A stretch of DNA of 64,000 nt from Diphasiastrum complanatum (GCA_029204225.1 CM055094.1:26424541-26488540); one strand, 5' to 3'. Shown: positions 32,298 through 46,021, counted from the first letter of the stretch. The notes: a model not told the origin generated them from the letters alone. Numbers and translations: made by a program.

Positions 32298-34741
32298 TAC
32301 ATCAAAATTGCTTCGGCCAGGCTCTCTGGTTCTTTTGATGAAGTCCAGAATGATTGAGGTGTATACCTCTCAGGAACTGTCCGAGTCCGTGAGGATCTAC
32401 GGACGTTTGGTTGACCAGAATGCGATGATGCTTCTTCTTGAATTTTTCCAAATCTGCTCGAGCTAGCTTGGTCTGGTCTGATGACAGGTGTTGTCGGCTG
32501 CTCGGCTTCTATAGCTGTAGCTGCAGGTTCTGTAGAAGAAACATTGTCGTTGGAAGATTCCATGCTACGTAAAATAGGATGAAGTGACATAGCATCGTTT
32601 ATCGATGGTTGTTTGAAATCATAGTATGTATGTTCTTGAAATATTACATCCCTAGAGACAAATACTGATCATAAACTTTATAAGCCTTATGTTCATTAGG
32701 ATAGCCAACGAAAATACATTTTATTTGTCCTATGATCCAGCTTCTTCCTAAGTTGTTTAGGAATGTGAACAAAACATATACAACCAAAGATTTTTAAATG
32801 GCTGGCACTAGGCTTGTGCCCATGCCAAACTTCATAAACAGTTTTGTTGTTGACGGTTTTGGTGCTGGATCTGTTCTACACGTAACAGGCCGTGGCAGTA
32901 GCTTCTGTCCAGAACTTCGCAGGTAAGTGTGGTTAATATAGCATAGATCTGGCTGAGTTGAGAAGAGTTTGATTCTTCCTTTCTGCAATCTTGTTTTGTA
33001 GAGGTGAATAGGAAGTGGTGAACTGTCTTCTAATGCCATGTTCAGCCATATAGTCGGACATCTCCTTAGAGAGGTATTCGCCGTCACCATCAGTTCGTAG
33101 TGCCTTCACTTTTGTAGACATTTGTGTCTCAGCCATGGCCTTGAATCTCTTGAAGCATTCGAAGGCTTCAGCTTTGTGCTTAATGAACATGACTGTAGAC
33201 CATCTAGAATAATCATCTATGAAAGTGATAAAATAGATTGCATCTCCTAAGGACGGAGTTGGCACTAGACCACAAAGATCGCTATGTATAAGATCCAATA
33301 CATGCTTTGTTTTGATGGAATGTGATTTGGGAAACTTGCTTCTAGAGTGTTTGCCATAGACGCATAATTTACAAAAGAAAGATTTCCTATCTAATGAAGA
33401 AGGAAAATACAATCCATCAACTAAGTTATTACAACGCTTATAGGAAAGTGATCCAAAACGACTATGCCACAAAATAGCATTATCATTTACATTTTCATGA
33501 GAGATGCTAGCTAATGCAACTGAATTAGAGATAACATAAAGATTTTCGACTCTAGTGCATGTAGTCAGAGTAGTATCTTTCTCGAATATTGTACACTGCT
33601 CAGATGAGAAAGTAACAGTGTAGCCCTCATCAGTTATCTTAGAGACTGATAACAGGTTCTTTGATAGCTGAGGAACGTGAAGGACATTGGGAACACAAAT
33701 AGATAGATCGTTGTTGAATGTGATATTGACTGTCCCTTTGCCTTCAACGCGTATGGTGCTTGAATCTCCGAGGTAGATGAATTGTCTGTTGTAAGCTCCA
33801 TACTCGGTAAACCACTCCTTGCGAGAGGTCATGCGTTGGGTAGCGTCGTTGTCTAGGTACCAGCTATCACAGCCTTCGTTGCTGTTGTTGTAAGCCATTA
33901 ACAAATGTGTATCTTGCTCCTTGAATTCCGTCGTGTTAGAAGAGTCTAGCGGCTGTTGTTGTTGCTTCTTCGCCTCGTTGTAGATCTGGATACGACACTC
34001 CTTGATGTCGTGATTGGCTCTCTTGCAATATCTGTAGAAAAGCTTCTTTCGTGATCCACTATTCTCACCTTGAGTATGAGGCTTCTGTTGTTGCTGCTGC
34101 ACTTGATTCTTGCCCTTGGAGTAGTCTTTCTTCTTGGTGTATAGAGCCATGGATTTGTCTTTGATAGACAGGCTGCTAGTCTTTCTCCGTATTTCTTCTT
34201 GAAGTAGGTGACCAATCACCTTTTGAAGAGTGAGGTCGGGTTGTGTGGAAATCATCACCACAAAGTGTTCATACAACTTTGGAAGAGAAGAAAGCAAGGT
34301 CATGATGGCATCATCATCTTGAATAGAACATCCTACAATTGATAACTGATTCAATAAAGACTTGAAGCTATTGATGTGAGAAGTAATGGCAGTAGAATCA
34401 GACATGCTAAGAGTAAAGAACTTCTCAAATGTAATCTAGTGGTTACATCATGAGTCTCATAGAGATTTGATAACAAATCTAATGCATCCTTAGAGGTTTT
34501 GCATGTGGTAACGTGGGATATTTGGGAGTCGGCCAAATTGAGTGTGATACATGCCAAGGCCTTCTGATCTTTGATCTTCCATGTCTTTGCTTGATCACCA
34601 TCTTCTGGTTTCAGGTCAGCACCTATCTATCAACATCATTCGGAGATTTAACTTCCAGATGTAGAAGTTAGAACCATTGAACTTGTCAATGATTCTAGCT
34701 TCGCTGGATGATGAAGACGAAGAGCTACCTATATGAGACAT
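32298..34741 (-). mobile_element. Ty1/copia element, gag to post-integrase linker, truncated before RT
   Basis: Gag begins at 34741 (MSHIGSSSSSSSSEARIIDK), 54 bp after the primer-binding site. Across frameshifts one sees the UBN2-type gag and a degraded knuckle (FYRYCKRANHDIKEC). Protease has WYLDNDATQRMT in place of DSGAT. GAG-pre-integrase follows, then the integrase core (LIHSDLCG, FITFIDDYSRW, RTDGDGEYLS). A linker ends in RRSSRTRTVPERYTP and SLAEAIL. A 490-codon open stretch covers 34405-32933. The element stops at 32298, exactly where the duplicated ATPase segment begins. RT, RNase H and the 3' LTR are missing. Confidence 0.92.
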
Positions 34742-34794
34742 ACTAACAATAATACAAATAGAACACACTTAATCTCTTGGTTTATATGAGCTAC

Positions 34795-34809
34795 GCTCTA
34801 ATACCAATC
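34795..34809 (-). other. Primer-binding site of the copia element
   Basis: The minus strand reads GATTGGTATTAGAGC, matching the plant copia consensus TGGTATCAGAGC (complementary to initiator tRNA-Met) with one change. Confidence 0.85.
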
Positions 34810-35709
34810 TGATGGGGCAAGAGAGATAGAAGAACGCGAACGGAGAAGAGAGCAAGAATATTGCGGGACAGCTCTCCCATTACAATCAGTTGCTAGATGC
34901 AAAAACTGTCTAATAGAAAGCTTATGCTAAATATAATCACAACTTTAAGTGTTCTAATTGCCCAACAGGATCTTAAAAATTAGTTTATACTCACAAAAAT
35001 TAGAGTACAGTCCACCGAAGAGATTAGAAATGGTTTGTGTGTGTGTGTGTTGTATTACTAGAAGTCAGATTCAATATGAAGTTTAGTTCTGAAATAGATT
35101 GAAATGGCAGTGTGATATCGCGAGTTCCTCAGGCGTCAAAGACAACCATCATCTGATCAAAAGCGAAGGAGTCGTAGACGTCCGTGTTCTGATCATAGTG
35201 AGTAAACAAGCACGATCAAACAACAATAGATTGCATTCAATCACAACAAACATTCATCTACATTATACACAAATAGAAAAGCATGTTGTTGCTATATTAC
35301 ACTGAAGCACAATAAGATAGCAATTATAACCAAAATGGCGGCGTAACTGGGAGGCTCAAAAAATACGTCTCATGGATGGAGCTTCTCAAGTAATCTATGC
35401 TGGGATGATCTATTTATAGATTGCATCCATGTATTAACTACATTAAATGTTTGTCACCTAATTAGGTAAGTCGTTGTACTTGGACGTATATGGCTTTTGT
35501 GACAATTGTAAATAGTGTATACTGTCAACCCGTAGGGAATGTTGACGTGGACAAGACGTCGCAAATTCTCACTTTGCATTTTACGTGAAGTGGTTTTTTC
35601 TCACTTCGCAAATTTCGGAAAGTGGCTGGGAACATTTCTTGTTCAAAATAGACGACCTTCGGCATTTTCTCTCTCTTCGGGATTTTGCGAAAAAGCCGAA
35701 GGTGAAGCA
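34810..35709 (-). mobile_element. 5' LTR of the copia element, 900 bp
   Basis: On the minus strand it starts TGCTTCACC (35709) and ends CCCCATCA (34810), directly before the primer-binding site. A TATAAATAG box lies at about 35410. The fragment at 1672-2472 is a second copy of the family. The LTR start interrupts a copia protease frame, so it marks an insertion into a related element. Confidence 0.8.
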
Positions 35710-35905
35710 CTGAATCAAGATACCATTGATAGGCATCTCTACTTGGTTGATCTTCTACCATCAGTGCCTTGTCCTCTTCTTCTGGATTTCTGACAGTGTC
35801 AGAGCCTCCCTCTTGGTGCTGATGCATCTTCTTCCTCATTTCATTGTGCTTGAGGATGCAACAATCCTTAATGTCGTGGTTTGATCTTTTGCAATATCTG
35901 CAAAT
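35710..35905 (-). mobile_element. Related copia gag-protease fragment cut by the LTR insertion
   Basis: The minus strand reads CRYCKRSNHDIKDC, a zinc knuckle very close to that of the inner element, then QPSRDAYQWYLDS, where protease should continue DSGA. The LTR begins at that point. This is a nested insertion within one family. Confidence 0.8.
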
Positions 35906-36052
35906 GACTGCATGATTAGGTTTTATGTATTTTAAGTAGGGTTTTAGTTGGTATACTCTTGGAAAGCATGGATATGCTCAAGAGTGATAACACCAGCACA
36001 CATCTCGTCGAAGACATACGACATTTACAAGGATTTAGCACTTTAATTAATA

Positions 36053-36159
<107 letters not shown>

Positions 36160-36285
36160 ATTGACGTGTAAATCTAACTATCCTTTGGTTGGAATAGTAC
36201 AAAACCTTTTCTGGGTTATGGGGAGCCACTTCCTCCACCTAATCTCTTTATTCAAACCCTCACATGTATAAAAAGGGCTGTAAAC

Positions 36286-37340
36286 TTGAATAACTTTATC
36301 ATTGAGACTGATTGTGTTACCTGTAGCACTGCTGGACCAGAAGATAAGGTTCTTCGTATAATTGACACATTAGATACCTTGAGTTGGGTTAAAATTTACA
36401 TGAAATTTATTAAAAAGAGAGATTCTCTAGACATTGTTGAAATTTTATTTGGTGATTTAGTTGGACTTGTTGATAAATATGAAGAAGCAGAAAGATTTTA
36501 TAACTTGAATATCATGAAAGTATTTTCTTGTTTAGAAAAAGAGAATGGCCTTTTATCTGCTGAAGCTATTTTTCCTATTTCTAATACACCTCCATCTCCA
36601 CACCCTCTTGTCTTTTTAGATGAGTTGGAAGAGGACAATGCTTCACAACTCGAAATTTTCTCCCAAAATATCTATGATATAGGTGACCAATATTCTTTTG
36701 AATTCTGTCAGGCCAAAAGTTGTCAAGTCCACATTGTCCTTAGTGATACTATTGAGTTTAAATCAGCCTGTACAACTTACAAACTCTAGAGTCTACCTTC
36801 CATTAATTTTCTTGCTCTTTTACTTGTGGAAATATGGATTGTGCTTGCGCATTTGACTGAAAAGGAAATATAAACCTGTAAACTTGCTGCCCTAAACAAG
36901 AACCCTACCCCTGAAGCACCCATTGCCTTTGACAATATTATATGCATGAACAAATTTGAACCTTCCCCTTGCTCCTCTGAGCAAACGTGGGTTAAAATTT
37001 AAGGACATTTTGAAACCAGGTTCAATAGAATGAACCTACACCAAGCTCAAGAATAATTCCTCCATGATTTGGTTTGATCATGTTGTATGATTCATGATAA
37101 AAAATTTGAGCAAATTCTTTCTTGGGGCGTCCTTACATAATGAGGTCAACACCCATAAGCCTACTAGAGATGTCATTAAGTCACACCTAACTTTTTTTTT
37201 TATATACCCTAGACTCATCCATTGAGCTTGCCAAGGACCGTATTGCCAGATTATTACCAAACCTGGGAGATGCCGATAAGATTAGAAAAATTGAATGCCT
37301 CCTGAAGAGACCAAGTATTACGATCGCCAAGTGAAGATCT
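36286..37340 (+). mobile_element. Penelope-like element 5' coding fragment, second copy of the family at 1-1075
   Basis: A clean 167-codon frame starts at ATG 36286 (MNNFIIETDCVTCSTAGPED). It contains DSLDIVEILFGDLVGLVDKY and an acidic/Ser-Pro region. Beyond its stop the coding pattern continues with frame changes, including EAPIAFDNIICMNKFEPSPC. It then reads KNNSSMIWFDHVV, NLSKFFLGAS, RDVIKSHLTF and LGDADKIRKIECLLKR. The last blocks match the minus-strand fragment at 680-1060 (KNNSSIIWFDHAI, LAKFFPGAS, RDVVKSHLAF, LGDAENIRKIKHLLKK). The family is therefore repetitive. The PLE link is inferred from that other copy, where this region precedes a PLE-type pre-RT block. The first 167 codons are unassigned by similarity. 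Confidence 0.5.
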
Positions 37341-37354
37341 CTCATGATCCTATC

Positions 37355-38024
37355 GCATGTAACCAAAAGAACACCTGTGGAGCGAAGCCACCCAACCAAC
37401 ATGAAACAGAAAGTTAACCACTTCACCCCTGAGCCACGATGACTGAGTGCAAGAGAGGAGAGGATCATGGCTCTTGACAACAGAAAAGTGAATGAGGAGA
37501 TGAGTGAGTTCCTACCAAGGATATAGAGCCCAAAAGCTGAGAAATATTCCCTCTAGGATCTCCCGAGACCAACTTGATCTCTTATTCTTGCACAAAAAGC
37601 TGTCAATCACCATGCACTAGCTCCATAGGTCCAATTAGAGCATATGAGCACTCACAAGATTATTAATTACAATACGAGCCTAGTCTGGAATGACGTGGCA
37701 TAACCAATAATCTCGTAAACTGGAGTATCGGATATCCATGTCAAGGACTATTCTGAATCCTTGATGTAGGACATGGACGCAACATTCTTTCCTCTCTTGA
37801 ACTACTTCTGTTCTCAGAAGTTGAAACTAGAAACTTGTGAGAGAAGTAATTGATCATGTCCATAGGATGGCTTCAAATCAATCTTGACCGTCGAAAGTAA
37901 ACCTTATGAAACTGGAAGGGGTGTTGTAATAAAAGAGTGCCAAGTGTGAGACATTTTGGTAATCAAAGCCCAGTTTGAAAAATGTCATGTAACGACAATA
38001 TATAGTGAGTTAAAGTTAGGTACT

Positions 38025-38030
<6 letters not shown>
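37355..38030. other. No gene; second copy of a dispersed repeat at its left end
   Basis: 37355-37570 matches about 29610-29810. Nothing else is recognisable. Confidence 0.45.

Positions 38031-38079
<49 letters not shown>
38031..38079. repeat. (GA)n microsatellite
   Basis: 49 bp of GA dinucleotide. Confidence 0.95.
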
Positions 38080-38082
<3 letters not shown>

Positions 38083-38279
38083 TTCAATTTTCATTATGTA
38101 TGTGATGTTAATAGAATGCACTCTCTTTTAAGCTTTGAAATCCACAAAAATGGCAAAGGATGGTAGAGGTATTCATGTGCATTTCACTATTGAATGCTTC
38201 TCTTTTGTTATTTTTTTGCTCATTGGTGCTTTATGTGTGATGCTCTAGCATTATCATAGGTCGAAAATAGATATAATGC

Positions 38280-38690
38280 TTGTGGTCCCTTGGGGTGTGG
38301 GCTCCTTATGGTCCATTGGGTTGGGTACCCTAAACCCTAAACTGTGAGGGACCACAAGGAGCCTTCTTGCGGTCCCTTTGCGGTGGGTTGGAAGGCTCCT
38401 TGCAGTCTAGCCCACCGCAAGGAACCACGAGAAGGCTCTTTGTCGTTTCTTGTGGTGGCTGGACCGCATGGAACCACAAGGAGCCTTCTTACGGTTTCTT
38501 GCGTTCATAGCCCTCTTGGGCTTTACCTGGCCATGAGATTGGACCTAGCTAATGCACCAGGTTCTAGCTCCGGACTTGGTCCTCCCAGAAGTCCCAAGGG
38601 CCTACATTTGCGCATGTCATGTGCTATGAAATTTCGCAAGCAAGATACGAAGAAAACTCACAAAACTCGTAGATGATTTACTTATAATTA
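38280..38690. repeat. GC-richer patch of ACCACAAGGAGCCTTCTTRCGG repeats
   Basis: The phrase CCACAAGGAGCCTTCTT occurs at 38350 and 38472, with degraded or inverted relatives (GGAAGGCTCCTTGC, GAGAAGGCTCTTTG) between. A plus-strand 110-codon frame runs through it, but its composition is driven by the repeats. CCCTAAACCCTAAAC lies at 38329. Confidence 0.55.
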
Positions 38691-39190
38691 AAGCTATTTA
38701 ATAAGATGTTAAAAGACATCACTCTTGACATCCGTGAGAAGCTGTACAAGCAAAAAATCTTGTTCTTTGGACTTTATGATTCTTGTTACCATGGTGATAG
38801 ATTTAGAAAGCTTCCTCGTGAATGCTTCTAAATGACTAACCTTCCATCATGCTTAAGATATTCATAAGGCCACCAATAATACAAATGAGATTAATCAGTA
38901 TTTTGCTCTCTCTAACTTTAGTATTATGACTATCCACGCTTTTAATATTGCAGACAAGTTAAGGCCAAAGAGGGCAATTATGTTCCTTCCTCTACTATTG
39001 GTAGTAGAAAATATGTGAAGAATCTTCTTACTAAATTCCTTGTTTCATCTATTTTCTTGGAAAAGAATTGAGATCCTTGACTGCTAACTTTCTCTAATTT
39101 AACAAACTCTAGACCCATTGCCCGCAAGGCAGCCCTCAAATCCCATGACAACCTAGGACCGTAGAAATGCAGCGGATTGCTGCAACAATG

Positions 39191-41128
39191 CAATGAACAC
39201 TACAGAAAACAACCATTTGCTAAGATTTCCACCCTTCCAAGCTATATAGCAACTTCATCTCAGTAGAAAGAATTTACAAGCAGGCTTCAGTTTACTCATG
39301 ATGCAGTAGAAAGAATCAGCAAATACCATGATAACAATTATAATATTCGCAGACCTCCATCTGCTTATTTTACCCAAAGATCCACAACTACTAACAGCTC
39401 TAGCAGCAGCTGATTTTGATCAATTTCAACACTGAAGGTAACCCAATGCACCTTTATTGGCATGTCAGTAGTTTGATGCACTGACTGAAAAAACAATGGG
39501 AAGCTTTGGAGTAAAGTTGCAACTATGAGGGTCAGCATTCACTGCCATCAGTCGTTTATCAAATAAGCCGTGGGACGCTAATATGAACTATCATATGCCC
39601 CATTTGTATCAAGCTGTAGGAGAATTTTAGGCTGTGGGACATTAATATGAACTACCATATGCCCCATTCGTATCAAGCTGTAGAAATATCTTTGTAAGTT
39701 TTCTGAGTTAGAGATACAAAGAATTATTTAGTGTCAGTAAGAAGGAAACTTTGAAAGCTCTCCTGGAATCGTATCCAGTGCCACCTCAATATCAGGAAGA
39801 GATATAGTCACAAGAGCCTCACAATCACAACAGTTTAAGTCAAGCCGAAAGTCCAGACTATCTTTTGCACCCAAAAGCAAAGGCCAAACAAGCCCTCCAT
39901 TCAGTTGACTACGCTGCTTTTTTGATGTTTTCTGTTCCAGTAGACCTGCAATTGCCTCCACTGAGCAAGATCTATCAAGTTTAAGACCACAAAGTAGACT
40001 GTCATCTGTTTGCTCTTCCATCTTAAGATGGATCATTTGTGCAATCTCAAGGGTGCTAAAATCTTGAAAGTAAAAATATCTGGTAACTCTTCTACAGAAG
40101 CCCTCATTAGATTTAAAAACACGTTGCATTGGTTCTGCATACCCCGCGAATATGCATAAAAGTTTTCCACTATCCATCACAGACATAATTTCTTCAAGAG
40201 CTTCAAGCCCATAATCTTTATCATCAGCTTTCTGTGCTGGCACTAATCTGTAAGCTTCATCAATGAATAGGATGCCGCCTACTGCTTCTTCAATCTGCAT
40301 GCAGTATACAAACATAAGTTAAATATTATAGAGTATTAAGTGGTAGGTGAACAATCATTGTTATTAGATCAATTTGGAGACATTCTTGCTTAAAAGGAGC
40401 TAGGTTTGAAGTTACTGACTTGAATCTTTCAGTCTACTGAAGCATCAGAACTAAACTCAAATGAAACTAGCTGCCATCCTCAGCTTAGCTATTTCACCGA
40501 GGGAAACACATAGGCTCAAATTGCCTTTCTTCACAACCTCAAACAGCGTTCAAGGTCAAGTTACCTAACCCATTCCAGACTGATGGAAGCTTTTAAAATG
40601 CTTGATAAATATGAGCCTTGCGTTCTCCTGCTTCAACTACTCAAGCTTTAACAGAAGAGAATTATCCTATGGGCTTCTACCATCCCATACTGATGGAAGC
40701 TTTTGCATGCTTGATAAACATGAGCCTTGCATTCTCCTGCTACAAGTACTTAAGGTTCAACAGATCTAAATAAAAATCTCAAGCTTTCTTATTCCTTTCA
40801 TTAGGTATTCATACACTGGATGAAAGATTATGGATAACCTGGCAAATGATTGAACTTTGTACTTCTATTACAGTGTTTCACATAAACTCATGTGAAAGAT
40901 CATTATCAACAGGAACGAAGCATTCATCAACTAACGGAGCAGTTTCCTCCTCCTCCCCTGGGTTACAAAACCTGATATATCAAGAAATAGAGAGCTTACA
41001 CTGTCGGATGCTCCTTAAAATATTAGGGATACAGTAACCACACAAACACAAATTAGAACAAAGATTTGACTATGTTGTAGAATTCTTGCTATACATGAAT
41101 TTTTAATGTCTCGCTTAAAGAGAATTCA
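39191..41128 (-). repeat. Parent segment of the 1.8-kb segmental duplication
   Basis: Same-orientation copy of 30500-32297. It covers the last exon, most of the last intron and the 3' flank of the ankyrin-AAA gene. Similarity is high but shows scattered substitutions and small indels. Confidence 0.9.
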
Positions 41129-44100
41129 CATCCCCAAAACAGTACGCTGACTTCTTTTCGAATGAGGTTCATTGTGACAGAAATCTGATCATGGAAGGGG
41201 GAAAAGGAGATAAGAGCAAAAACCAAAGGAATAAGTTACATCAGAGACCATTAGGGTTGGTCAATTGAAAAGCATCAGCTACCTTTTCATTTTTTGCATA
41301 GCATGCTAACTTACTCTAAATCAAAAATAAAAAACAGTAACTATAATGTTATAGATATGTTCTCTTTAAATTTAGAGGACCAAGCAATTTGGGGAAGTGG
41401 CAAACCTTTCTTCTTGTTTTAGGACCAGTGTGCCCGACAAATTCTCCAACAAGATCAGTCCGCTGCACCTCAACAACTTTCTCACTTGAAAGTACACCCA
41501 CTTTACACAAAAGTTTTGCTAGAAGGCGAGCTACCATGGTCTTCCCTGCATTAAGGTTGCAGAATTGTGTCATCACATTGTTGAATGTGCAGATTTCCAT
41601 GACTGCAACGAAGTCACATATTGATGAGCAACTTGTTTGTAAAAGAATATTACATCGAGTATAGAAAGAACTTTAGAAAGAAAATCTGTCTAAACAAGGG
41701 CCTATACAATGTTTCACAAGGCTTTTAAGTCAATATACGTATTGTGAAAGATTCAACTAGTTTGATCATATTTGCTATATTTTTATATTTGGCATCTTAA
41801 GGCCAACTTTGTTTTTAGACTTAGAGATTAACTTTTCATAGTTCATTAGTCAAAATGTCATTTGAATAAACACTTTTTGAAATTGTGGAAAAGTTAAAAG
41901 GCGAGTTTGAATAGATTCAAATTTGAATGTTGGGAACTTTGAATCTAGACCAAAAAATAGTAAGGTTAGCATTTTGGAGGGAAAGCCAAGTGGCCAAATA
42001 GGTTTTGGACCTGCTATAAAAGGATGTAACTTGTGGAAAGACATATTTTCTCGCTTCTCTATCTCATTTCATGCTTATACATGATTATCTTGGGTTCTAC
42101 TATCCAAACTATACTTGTGATTGCATGCAATTATGTGTAAAATGATCTATATTTGCTATTTTTGGATCCACACGTGTGAAATACAGTAGCTTGTTGTTAG
42201 TAACTTTGCTTGCTAAATGTTGTGCATATGCCAGTCACACCAAAGCTTCTTATCTTGCTGGCACATGCATGGCAAACATGTTGTTGTAGTCAACTTGGTA
42301 TGGAAATGGCACTGTCTTGCATTCCATATACCAAATTCTCTGGCTTTGCAAGTGCATTCTTTCATCTCAAGATAGTAGCCACCGACCAGTGGTATCCGAA
42401 AATAGGACATGGGATAACATTAAATGACAATATCCTGCCTGCAGTTAGGCATCAATCGGAGTCTGTGTAATCAAGTAGTCAAGCTTGTGGAGATCCTTAA
42501 GTTGATAAAAGGCTTCAGTAACCTCTTATTATATAAGGACATCACCATTATCAGCTATGAGTGATTGATGAACTAATCAAACACCCTTGGAAAGTAACTA
42601 AGGATGATGCCAAAAGACTCGCCTGAATCTGATTATCTCATGGGCAAGTCCTTGACATTGGACAATGTAACAGCAATTTCACTGCAGTAATCAATAGTCA
42701 AGCCTATGAGCTTCAACCGCGAAACATTAGAAGCTAGATGAACTTTCACTTATGAAGAATGTAGGTACAAGAAAGGATTTTTCAACTATGTACTAAGCCA
42801 TGTTAGGATCAATTAAGCTTAATCCCTATTGATTGGATCAAATTTCATTCATTATGGTTATTGAATATATCATGTTTACACAACATTGAAAAAAAGTTTG
42901 AGGTATACAATACAATCAAAGGTGGATAAAAGTTTAAGATAACATATAGCTTTTGCATTCAAATAGGGGTTTGATGTTTAAAAGTCTAGGGTACCATGCT
43001 ACATTTTGCATGGGTTTTGTATCAAATGTCACGACCACCCTAGTGCAACATACTTCGGTGAATGATCACATATGGTTCCCGAGCAGAAATAAAGTACCAG
43101 ACAAAATGATCTTGGGACAATGATAGCTACATCAAACCTTATCTAACAGTTTCAAGAAAGAGCTCAACTGTTGAAATTAAGCTCAGAAATAAAAAGCTAG
43201 TATGCTCTAACGGTTTGAAAGTTATCTACAGGAACACTTATGAAATATGCGCACTGAATAAAATGCAGAAGCCATTCCCCGCAGTAAGCAACCCTTGAAG
43301 ATGCAGATTCGAGTCCCAGTTGCCAGGTAAACTGGATACTTAGGAACCTCATGCTCCAAACTTGGCATGGCAGAGAATATGTTGTGCATTGTGCACATTG
43401 AAGCTAGTGCAGATAAATAGCGTTGTTTTTTTAAAGGACTCTGGCTTAAAGAAACAATATAGTAAGACGATATGCCAATGCTTAAAGAGACAGAAAAATT
43501 GCAATAGCTAGGCTTAATGTATCGCTTGTGGGTTATCAACTAAGCAAGATTGATACACGTTAAGGTTCCTTGTCTGAGAGAAACAATACTGTACAGTATC
43601 TCAAATCAAAAGACTTACCAGTGCCGGGACTTCCAAGGAAAGCCATGTGAGGAAGCCTCCTCCGGGGAACTTTTAGCCCCAGGGATTTTCGCTTTTCGTC
43701 CAGAATCATACCCTTAGCCCATTTCCATAACTGGAGTTTCAGCTCCTTCAACCCCATCAATTTGTTCAACTCTGCTTCAAGATCTGTCATTCTTTGCTCA
43801 GATAACTGACAAATTTTTTGAGCTTTCTGCCTCAATTGTAACTCAAGACGGTCTTTCAGTAGAGTTTGCAGTTTCTCATGGCTTGAGATTTTTGGGATGT
43901 GGCTCAATGGGGTCATTCCCTCCTGCCGATAGCCAGACACAAAATGGATTCAGCTCAGGATCGAACAAAATAGCGAGATGACTTATGATCGACCATATAA
44001 CATGTGGTAGTCCACGGAGACATGATTTATATTCACAAATACTAGATGTGCAAGAGTAGGATAGGTTGTTGAAAGTATGAAGAAAAAGTTACAGTCGGAA

Positions 44101-46021
44101 AATTGCAGAAACTAGGAGGACCCCATTTAAGATAGAAGTGTATACATTATCCTCTGCATTGACATCAGCATTGTGATCGAGCAATGCTTCTACTGTATCG
44201 CAAGCTTCTGTTCTCACCGCTGACCACACAGCTAGGTGTAAAGGAGTCATTCCATTCTGCCATGTTTACCCCTAAATCCACTTCAGCAGCACGAAAGCAT
44301 TTACACTGTAAAATAAATTTGAATCTACGATATCAAAGTACATTGTGCTGGAAGAGTTACCTAAACCAGATAGACTAAATGCACTTTATAGTGTGTCTAC
44401 TAAATACAGCCAAGCATTCAAGAGGCGGCATACAAAGAAGATAATCACCGATGATCCCGTATAACAGCAGCAGGAGAACTTTAAAGAAAGAGCTGGTAGT
44501 CATTGAGTCTTTAAGAACATTAATCTCATACAGCCATTTTGATGATTTTATATCAGAAGTCCCAATAACACCTTAACAGTCCGATGATCGAAGCTACCAT
44601 TTAAGCTAGTTGAATTAACTTACATGAGCTTTTGCTTCTATGGAAGCGTTCTTCCCCAAGAGCAGCTTCAAAGCCGATGTACAGCCATTTTTGGCTGCTA
44701 AGTGTAAAGCCGTTTCTCCATACTGGAACCAAGAGGATAGCAGAGCATTATAGCAAATTCTCAGTGACCTCAAATCGCGCGGAAAAAGCAAGCTTCTAAA
44801 TTCACGTCCAGACTGCAGTGCTCTGAACGAATATTTAAAACAATGGCTAGAGACAGAATGGCAACTTACAAAGTAGATAGTACCACACGTATATCCGCAT
44901 GAAGAGGCGCAACAAAGCTTACCATATTTGTAGCTTCTATATCCACCTTCTCGAGTCCATTCCACTCTAACAGCAAGGCCACAGCATTCGCTTGGTTTCC
45001 CGATGCTGCCACATGCAGAGGAGTCTGTGCCATCTGAAGAAAACAAAGCAAAAGCATAACTGTCATCGATAAGCGAAGAGACAAGGACAAAGTAAGATAA
45101 AGGAGACTAGTAAGTGCATAAGATTAACTCTGACGAAAAAGAGACACGGTACCCTCCTATGCTTCACATCAAAGATATATCGATGTTATGGCTTCACACT
45201 AAAGATGTAAAACAATAAACAAGACGACTCTAGAAAGCACCGTTCTGCATATCATGTAATTAATAAATTGCTTCAATGAGGACAACTGACGAACATATTA
45301 ATCTAATGTGACAACGTACGTTTAATGAATCTATTAAGAGCACAATACTAACTTTGAGGAAACACGAACACGGTACACTCCTATGCTTCCAAACTACCTT
45401 CACACTCAGTAGAGATATATCTATATGATTCCGTCACAGTCACTGTAAAGATATACAAAAATAAACAAGACAATTTTGGAAGGCACTATTCTGCATATCC
45501 TGTTAATAATAATCTCCTACAATGAGAACATTTAGCAAGTATAAAGTCAATCTGCAAAATATTGGCTTTAAGTTAGAAGCTAAAACTAAGTCACCAGCGC
45601 TTACAATAGAATCGCGAGCGTTAATAAGAGATGTATTTTTTTAAAGTATGGATCAAAGCGAGTCAGATCACCAGCCTACGCTAGGGAGTGGATAGTATGC
45701 CTTCACAGTGAAGGCGTTAAAAACAAGACGACTCTAGAAGGCACCATTCTGCATATCCTGTTAATAGTAATTTGCTAGAATAACGACATTTGGCACGCAT
45801 AATACTAATCTGCAAAATATCAGCACAAGGGACAAACACTCAGCAGCTAGAATGAAGTCACCAGTGCTTACAATAGGATTGCGAGCGTTAATAAGAGCCG
45901 GATTTTCCAAAAGTATGGATCGAAGGCCAGTCAAATCCCCAGCCTGCGCAAGGGAATGGATGGTGGAAGGCTTGTGACGATTCCGCCGCTCCTGGTGCCG
46001 ATTCTCGCCACGATCCATCAA
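39734..46021 (-). CDS. Ankyrin-repeat / AAA ATPase (CbxX/CfxQ-type), seven exons
   Basis: Exons are 45872-46021, 44923-45033, 44624-44722, 44146-44256, 43619-43922, 41406-41545 and 39734-40294. All borders are GT-AG and the phases agree. The product has 491 aa, close to Arabidopsis At3g24530, which has the same layout. Residues 15-157 hold ankyrin repeats (TPLHVAASGNQANAVALLLE, TALHLAAKNGCTSALKLLLG, TPLHLAVW...TVEALLDHNADVN). A basic helical linker follows. The AAA module has FLGSPGTGKT (Walker A, about 254-261, split by intron 5), EVQRTDLVGEFVGHTGPKTR and GGILFIDEAYRL (Walker B, Asp317-Glu318). It also has IFAGYAEPM and FCRRVTRYF with the arginine-finger region. The family relates to the Rubisco-activase-like CbbX, but this ankyrin form has no proven client. 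ATG 46021 or 46018 starts it. I see no lesion. Intron 5 is 2.1 kb and introns 6 and 1 are about 1 kb or less. Confidence 0.93.

Noticed and set aside
38344-38676. 110-codon plus-strand frame
   Set aside because: Composition follows the local GC-rich repeats; no domain and no splice continuation.
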